Assembly: GCA_034401795.1 (NCBI GenBank)
Contig: CM067370.1
Location: 58,325,295 to 58,389,294 of the forward strand
Direction of reading: 5' to 3'
DNA: 64,000 nucleotides
Source of the DNA: Chaetoderma sp. LZ-2023a
Lineage: Eukaryota; Mollusca; Caudofoveata; Chaetodermatida; Chaetodermatidae
The notes under the pieces are model-generated. The model was given only the letters and a program-made list of their open reading frames with translations. It ran no database searches and was not told the origin of the DNA. How positions within the stretch are numbered: position 1 is the first letter of the stretch; each line of letters starts with the position of its first letter. The position numbers were made by a program, and so were the translations under genes. Of this stretch, positions 57,540 to 64,000 are shown piece after piece.

Positions 57540-58700
57540 CATTATTATTTTTGTTAAAAAAAAGAGTGTGGAAATCAGTGATACATATTGCTGTTATTGC
57601 AGAGAGATATTTAACATAGCAGATACAATGGTATGATAGTGTGAGGCATAGAAATGGTAATACAGTTTGAAGAGGTTACAATTACAAATCAGACTGAGAG
57701 ACATTGGATAATAGTTACATTTGTCCACATTTCCAAAGTTTATGTATAAGGCACTGGCTGTCTTCTTGTATGTAATGGCTACCAACGTTTCTTTCTTCGT
57801 TGCTTCATGTTGACAACTAAATTGCACAGATTCTCTAGAGTCGTCTTCTAGGCCATCCATTTTTGCATAAGAGGTTCTGTGCCCTATCATGGGCGATTCT
57901 CCATGCTTCTGGCTGGGTCATGGTACTGTCGGTCCTACCCTCTCTGCTCCCGGTTCCTTGGTGGATCTTGTGATGGAGCGCTTGTGTCTGTTAGTTTCCG
58001 ATATTTTGGTCTGGTTTTTGGCGGCCTGGCATCCAAGTTTTTTGAATTCTTGGTCGTTTTTCTTTTGAGTTGTCTGCTTTCTGGGCTGCAGTTTCTCTGC
58101 TGTTTTGATTTTGTAGCTTGGACGGCTTGTCAGGCTTCTGTTAGGACATTGCTATCTACGGTCTATGAGAAATAAAAAAGCAGGAAAAGAAGCGGGTAAC
58201 TATCGCCAACAACTGTGATAACTTTGAAACTACCAATCCAACATCAGATCCTGTATCACCATCAGAGCCAATGTTACTCAACATGCCAAACCTGGACGAA
58301 TTTCTGAACATTACGAATATAGGGCCAACACAAAGTGTCTCCACACACGAAACTATAATTAAATGAACAGTTTTCAGAAAAAGCAGCAAAGCACATTGAC
58401 GAATTGCCTCTTCAGGAAAACACGCTAAAACCGTAACATCTCTCGCTGTGTATAATTAGCAGGCTCCCGTTCCCGGAGGGTGTTAGACACGTATATTTCC
58501 TCAAAGGGACGGGAACTGACCAGGAGAAAGAGGACATCTCCAGTCATGGGAATTCATATACCAACATAGGACAAGGTATGATACGCCGCCATGAACATTA
58601 TTACAATATCTTGTGATTCATAACAATTCACATAATGTTTTCTTCATTTCATCATGTATTCGTTTCATACAAACATTTAGTGATATAGACAGTCATAACA
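57540..58700. other. Unassigned; may hold more of the Penelope-like element
   Basis: Minus-strand frames here are Lys/Gln/Arg-rich (QNSRETAAQKADNSKEKRP) as in the N-terminal leaders of such elements, but no motif is decisive. Confidence 0.4.
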
Positions 58701-58709
58701 TAAATAACA

Positions 58710-61244
58710 AGAGGCCCAAGGGGCCTGTGTCGCTCACCTGGAGCAACATCAATTTTTGTCAAAAGTGTTGGTAACTTCTTTTAAATGAGTTTGTGGACAT
58801 TTTTGCAAGTGCAATATGGTCGCCAAACACACTACATTTTGATTGCCCCACGGCGCCCATGTTTTTTTGATGGATCAACTTCCTTTGAACAAATTTTAAT
58901 GGCCCAAATTTCGACCTGATCCCTTCAGCGGTTCTGGAGGAGTCATTTTCGTGAAAACCAGGTCATCCAAGATGGTCGCCGAATCATTTGGTCAATCAAG
59001 TCCTCTTGAACAAACTTGGCTTACCTCTTGGCCTAGATGAAGATTCCCCAAGTGGTTTCGGAGATTTTTAAAGACATTTCCTGAAATCGGCCGAAATCCA
59101 AAATGGCCACTGGGCAAATTGGCCGATCGGGTTCATTTGAACAAACTTGGATCCTTATGCCCTACGGACGCTTTCTGCCAAATATAATTGAAATCGGCCT
59201 GGTAGTTCTCAAGAAGATATTTTAAATTTCCCATTGCTTTAGCATGGGAGCTTTTGACGAGAAAATTATCCAAGATGGCCACCAAACCGTTTATCCGACA
59301 GTTTCGAAAATTGCAAATTTGAGCTCAAAATACCCAAAAACATATACAAAACCAATTTTGGCCTCAAAATCCATCAAATAAAAAAATCCAATATGTCCGC
59401 CAAACACGCTACATTTTGATTGGCCCACGGCGGCCATGTTTTTTGACGGAGCAACTTCTCTTGAACAAACTTTAATGGCCCTTAGTCCCTAATCATGTCT
59501 CCCAAATTTTGGCCTGATCCATTCAGCGGTTCTGGAGAAGTCGTTTTCAGGAAAACTAGGTCATCCAAGATGGCTGCCGAACCATTCGGTCAATCAAGTC
59601 GTCTTAAATAAGCTTGGCTTACCGCTTTGCCTAGATGAGGTTTCATAAGTTTTGAATCGATTCCCCAAGCTGTTTCGGAGAACGAGATTTTTAGACATTT
59701 CTAAAAATCAGCCGAAATCCCAGATGGCCACTGGCCAAATTGGTGGATCGGGTTCATTTGAACAAAATGAAATCTCTATGCCATAAGGATGCTTCCTCCC
59801 ACATATAATTGAAATCGGCCCAGTAGTTCTCGAGAAGCCATTTTAAATTTCCCATTGCTTTAGTATGCGAGCTTTTGGCGGGAAAATGATCCAAGATGGC
59901 TGCCAAACGATTTATCCGACAGTTTCGAAAATTTCAAATTTGAGATCAGAATACCCAAAAACCTATATGAAACGAATTTCGGCCTCAAAATCCATCAAAT
60001 AAAAAATTTCAATATGGCTGCCAAACACACTATATTTTGATTGGTCTACTGCGGCCATGTTTTTTTGACGAATTAACTTCTCTTGAACAAACATTAATCG
60101 CCCTTAGTTCCTAATTATATATCACAAATTTCGGCCAGATCGCTTTCGTGGTTCTGGGGAAGTCGTTTTTGTGAAAACTAGGTCATCCAAGATGGCCACT
60201 GAACCATTTGGTCAATCAAGTTCCCTTGAACAAACTTGATTCAGCGCTTACCCTAGATCATATTTCGTGAGTTTTGAATCGATCCCTCAAATGGTTTGGG
60301 AGGAGAAGATTTTCAAAAACATTTCTAAAAATCGGACGAAATCCAAGATGGTCGCCGGCCAAATTGGCCGATCGGGTTCGTTCATCCAAGATGGCCACTG
60401 AACCATTTGGTCAATCAAGTTCCCTTGAACAAACTTGATTCAGCGCTTACCCTAGATCATATTTCGTGAGTTTTGAATCGATCCCTCAAATGGTTTGGGA
60501 GGAGATTTTTAAAAACATTTCTAAAAATCGGCCGAAATCCAAGATGGTCGCCGGCCAAATTGGCCAATCGGGTTCGTCTGAACAAACTTGAATCTCTATG
60601 CCTTAAGGATGCTTCATGTCAAATATAATTGAAATCGGCCCAGTAGTTCTCGAGAAGAAGATATTTTTAATTTCCCATTGCTTTAGCTTTTGGGGGGAAA
60701 ATGATCCAAGATGGCTGCCAAATCGTTTATCCGACAGTTTCCAAATTTGTAAATTTGAGATCAGAATACCCAAAAACCTATATAAAACCAATTTCGGCCT
60801 CAAAATCCATTAAATAAAAAAATCCAATATGGCCGCCATCCATGCTATATTTTGATTGGCCCACGGTGGCCATGTTTTTTGACGGATCACCTTCTCTTGA
60901 ACAAACTTTACTAGCCCTTAGTCCCTAATCATATCTGCCAAATTTCGGCCTGATCCCTTCAGCGGTTCTGGAGAAGTTATTTTCGCTAAAACTAAGTCAA
61001 CCAAGATGGCTGCCGAACCATTTGACCAATTAAGTTCCCTTGAACAAATTTGGTTGAGCTCTTGCCCTAGATCATATTTCATGAGGTTTCCTTCAATCCC
61101 TCAAGCGGTTTCAGAGAAGATTTTTATACGTTTCTAAAAATCGGCCAAAATCCAAGATGGCCATCGGCCTAATTGGCCGATCGGCTTCATTTGAACAAAC
61201 TTGGATCTCTACGCCCTAAGGATGCTTCCTGCCAAATATAATTG

Positions 61245-61275
<31 letters not shown>

Positions 61276-61380
61276 ATTTAAAGGAAAAGTTGACGGATAG
61301 ACGGACTGATGACGGACACAGGACGGACGGTCGCCACGACATAAGCGCACTTGGCATTTCAGGCCAGGTGAGCTAATAAT
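58710..61380. repeat. 2.7-kb repeat with GCTCACCTGG inverted ends and internal tandem units
   Basis: The left end GAGGCCCAAGGGGCCTGTGT then GCTCACCTGG (58732-58741) pairs with CCAGGTGAGC at 61365-61374. Internally, a unit of about 580-620 bp starting at GCCAAACACACTACATTTTG repeats at about 58823, 59399, 60019 and 60836. Each unit has TTCAGCGGTTCTGGAGAAGT, AGGTCATCCAAGATGG, ATTGAAATCGGCCCAGTAGT and CCATTGCTTTAGCAT in order. No coding capacity seen. Confidence 0.8.
60183..60581. repeat. 200-bp direct tandem duplication
   Basis: 60183-60381 and 60382-60581 are nearly identical. The duplicated block starts at TCATCCAAGATGGCCACTGA, and the second copy lacks AAG after GGGAGGAG. A recent event inside the third internal unit. 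Confidence 0.85.
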
Positions 61381-61982
61381 AAATGTGTTAATTATCAACA
61401 AAATGATAAAAATTAATCATAATAATCTAAGGATATTAACACAATTAATGATATTTGTTAATTTATATTTTACATTGAATATTACTGTACACATAAGTAA
61501 ACCATTTTTCCCCTCCTGACACCCCCCCTCCTGACACCCCCCCCCCCCCCAACACATACACACCCCATCACCACCACGCTATATTTTGCTATATTTTGAT
61601 TGGCCCACGGTGGCCATGTTTTTTGACGGATCAACTCCTCTTGAACAAACTTTACTAGCCCTTAGTCCCTAATCATATCTGCCAAATTTCGGCCTGATCC
61701 CGTCAGCAGTTCTGGAGAAGTTATTTTCGCTAAAACTAAGTCAACAAAGATGGCTGCCGAACCATTTGACCAATTAAGTTCCCTTGAACAAATTTGGTTG
61801 AGCTCTTGCCCTAGATCATATTTCATGAGGTCTCCTTCAATCCCTCAAGCGGTTTCAGAGATTTTTAGACGTTTCTAAAAATCGGCCTAAATCCAAGATG
61901 GCCACCGGCCTAATTGGCCGATCGGCTTCATTTGAACAAACTTGGATCTCTATGCCCTAAGGATGCTTCCTGCCAAATATAA

Positions 61983-62016
<34 letters not shown>

Positions 62017-62303
62017 ATTTAAAGGAAAAGTTGACGGATAGACGGACGGACGACGGACACAGAACGGACGGTCGCCACGACATAAGTTCACTTGGCATTT
62101 CAAGCCAGGTGAGCTAATAATAAATGTGTTAATTATCAACAAAATGATAAAAATTAATCATAACAATCTAAGGATATTAACACAATTAATGATATTTGTT
62201 AATTTATATTTTACATTGAATATTACTGTACACATAAGTAAACCATTTTTCCCCTCCTGACACCCCCCCCCCCCCAACACATACACACCCCATCACCACC
62301 AAC
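60844..62303. repeat. Tandem duplication of the element end plus flank (about 735 bp each)
   Basis: 60844-61578 and 61588-62303 match closely. Both include the last partial unit, the right inverted end (second copy at 62105-62114), the flank TAATAAATGTGTTAATTATC and the C-rich tract CACATACACACCCCATCACC. The flank is included, so this is genomic duplication rather than a second transposition. Confidence 0.85.
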
Positions 62304-62750
62304 CAAACCTAAACTCCCTCCCCTACAACCGCCACGTAACTACCACCATCCCCCCCAACCCCCGGCATTCCAACAACCACTCTCTCCCTTCCCACCCCAT
62401 TTTTCCTACACCACCCCCCCAATCAATATCATAACAGAATCGTAAACACAAGAGCACAGGATCTATGCAATTCAACAGATTACTTGAAACAATCATATTA
62501 AATATATAAGAATAAATCTTGTGTTATCACATTAATTATGTCTACCTCTCCTTATTCCATTTCTGTGTTACCGCACGCCTCCAACCCACCATAGGGTTTT
62601 TAGGCCAAAACAAAATGGCCGCCATGACAGCTAAGCCCTCTGATGAGCTCAAACAAAGAGCGAAACTTTATAAAGTCTGAATCTTAAACATTATCCTCCA
62701 AACTAACAATGATTTGGCCTAATTGGAGAATATTAATTTGACAAAACGCC
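62304..62750. other. C-rich and unassigned
   Basis: C-rich low-complexity sequence to about 62420, then unremarkable sequence. Confidence 0.5.
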
Positions 62751-62824
62751 GGCCATCTTGACGGTTCCAGAGCCGCCAATAAGAACCGGCTCTGGAGCCG
62801 ACAATCAACAGCTCTGCATTGCCA

Positions 62825-63115
62825 TGCCAATCTCAACCAATCAGAACAGAGATATCCATTAGTATGACTAATTTGACCAATCAAACTCTACCAACAAAAT
62901 ATAAAGGACCGTTTCCCAATGGTTCAGGCGAGAGGAGGCAGTAACGAGCAGAGTTGTGAAACCGACAATCCCAGGATCTCTTATCCGTTCGGCCAACTGA
63001 CAATCGCTAGAAACATAGACAATCTCATTCACTCCTTGTCGCCTCTCTCCACCCAGGAGTATAAATGGGTACTAGTGTAAAACTGAGGAAGTTACCAATA
63101 ATAGACTGAAATAAA
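62825..63115 (+). promoter_or_regulatory. LTR-like promoter region (candidate)
   Basis: CCAATC at 62837 and again at 62877, ATATAAAG at 62899, GTATAAATG near 63060, then AATAAAACC near 63111. CCAAT-TATA-AATAAA in this order within 300 bp suggests the U3-R of an LTR. No partner LTR or boundaries found. Confidence 0.35.
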
Positions 63116-63427
63116 ACCAGCTTAGAATGGCGTGAATGGGACCTGGAATCAGGGACTCAATATACGCCAACCAAACCAATAACTTTTCGGTTGAGGCTAT
63201 TCAGACTCTGACTACAACACATAGCAGACGTCAACCACATCTTTTTTGAGAGCCAATCACCACCTACGTATTTATTAATATCTATATTATTTAACAGCCA
63301 TGATGGTGGCCCTGTTAACCTAACTCGGGTAACACCGGTAATTCTAGATTTTGTTGGTGAATGTCCAAGAATAATAGCATAGTCATTGTGGCCGGAATTG
63401 CTCTCATAATTTTCTATTATCGTGCTT

Positions 63428-64000
63428 TTAATGTTTCAGTTGTATGGTGTTTGTGTGATAATCTGTGTGCGTGTCTTCGTCAGTGCAGTTCCAGAGTTTT
63501 ATGGCTTGTGTTGATGTTTTGTTTCTGGATGTTTCTGTGTGGCAGTATTGTGTAAGTAAGCTATATTTGGCTTTAGTGTTGTAAGAGTGTGTTTCTGTGT
63601 TGTGTGTAACGAGATCTGATAGAGGGGCTGCAAAATTGGCATTATGGAAGTCTCTTAGGTTGGAATAAAGTTGCAGTTTGCCAATGTCTTTCAGTTTTAT
63701 TAATTTCTCGGCTTTGAAAATGTTTTGGCCCTTTGCTGCTTGGGAGAATAACTTAATGTCTTTCTTTTGCAGTGATTCTAACTTTGTTAGTTTTGTTTGA
63801 TGTGCATTCGTCCAAATAGTATTACAGTATGTGATATGTGGTAGTATTAGTGTGCTGTAGAGGGTTTTTCTTAAATTAGTTGGTGGGTAGGATTTAAGTC
63901 TATGCATGATACCAATGCTCTTTGCTATCTTGGATGTAATAGTTCCTATGTGCTTCTCCCATGTGAGATGCTTGTCTAAATATACACCTAAAAACTTAGC
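63428..64000 (-). pseudogene. LINE ORF2 C-terminal half, cut by the window end
   Basis: From 64000 down one frame is open: AKFLGVYLDKHLTWEKHIGT, then MHRLKSYPPTNLRKTLYSTL and LPHITYCNTIW (RT thumb), then QKKDIKLFSQAAKGQNIFKA and HSYNTKAKYSL. It ends at 63428 without internal stops, so it is the best preserved LINE here. It is close in pattern to the plus-strand LINE at 1990-3929. The RT catalytic part lies beyond the window. Confidence 0.88.

Noticed and set aside
63361..63555. 64-codon plus-strand frame
   Set aside because: It is antisense to the C-terminus and 3' region of the minus-strand LINE.
1..64000. CRISPR array or bacterial contamination
   Set aside because: The direct repeats seen are eukaryotic satellites and microsatellites. 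LINEs, SINEs, a Penelope-like element and a Gypsy element show animal DNA.

Overview
This is a non-coding stretch of an animal nuclear genome, most likely a marine invertebrate. No host exon, rRNA or intact tRNA gene can be supported. Almost everything recognisable is a repeat or a decayed mobile element: CR1/Jockey-group LINEs, a Penelope-like element, a Ty3/Gypsy LTR retrotransposon, tRNA-derived SINEs, foldback repeats, satellites and microsatellites. The long repeat near 58.7-62.1 kb, with GCTCACCTGG ends, resembles repeats I associate with bivalve molluscs and lancelets. That is a guess, not a taxonomic assignment.

Layout. 0-11.9 kb holds two copies of a 1.75-1.8 kb repeat (75-1823 and 8491-10311) with embedded foldback elements. 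Between them lie a LINE with a (TTGAATC)n-type tail (1990-3929), a PHD-finger ORF1 fragment, a SINE and two hairpins. 12.6-16.3 kb is a diverged satellite of about 175 bp monomers with a higher-order pattern, interrupted by a second small satellite and a LINE fragment. 17.4-20.05 kb is a minus-strand LINE.

20.58-29.85 kb is the most interesting part. A 7.8 kb intron-less cluster of about 13 tightly packed genes on both strands lies between 15-bp inverted repeats that carry a 7/8-matching 8-bp flanking duplication. One gene is a packaging-type ATPase. Others look structural: a capsid-like protein ending in a membrane segment, a protein with a large hydrophobic hairpin, a small 127-residue protein and a six-cysteine secreted protein. 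No polymerase, integrase or transposase is visible. I read this as the morphogenesis module of a Polinton-like DNA virus or transposon, now decaying mostly through TAG/TGA nonsense codons.

30.7-53.6 kb is dominated by a Ty3/Gypsy element: a long 5' LTR, a primer-binding site, then gag, protease, RT, RNase H and integrase remnants. An LTR copy in the same orientation at 52.8-53.6 kb could be its 3' LTR. A 0.8-1.0 kb repeat without recognisable ends has inserted three times into coding sequence here (RT, integrase and a Ser/Thr/Ala-rich ORF), always in the sense orientation and at similar target sequences.

53.6-64 kb holds LINE RT fragments, a short tandem array, ATT microsatellites, a Penelope-like element, a 2.7 kb repeat built from tandem 0.6 kb units rich in CCAAGATGG motifs (its end duplicated in tandem), an LTR-like promoter region, and the 3' part of another LINE that runs off the window.
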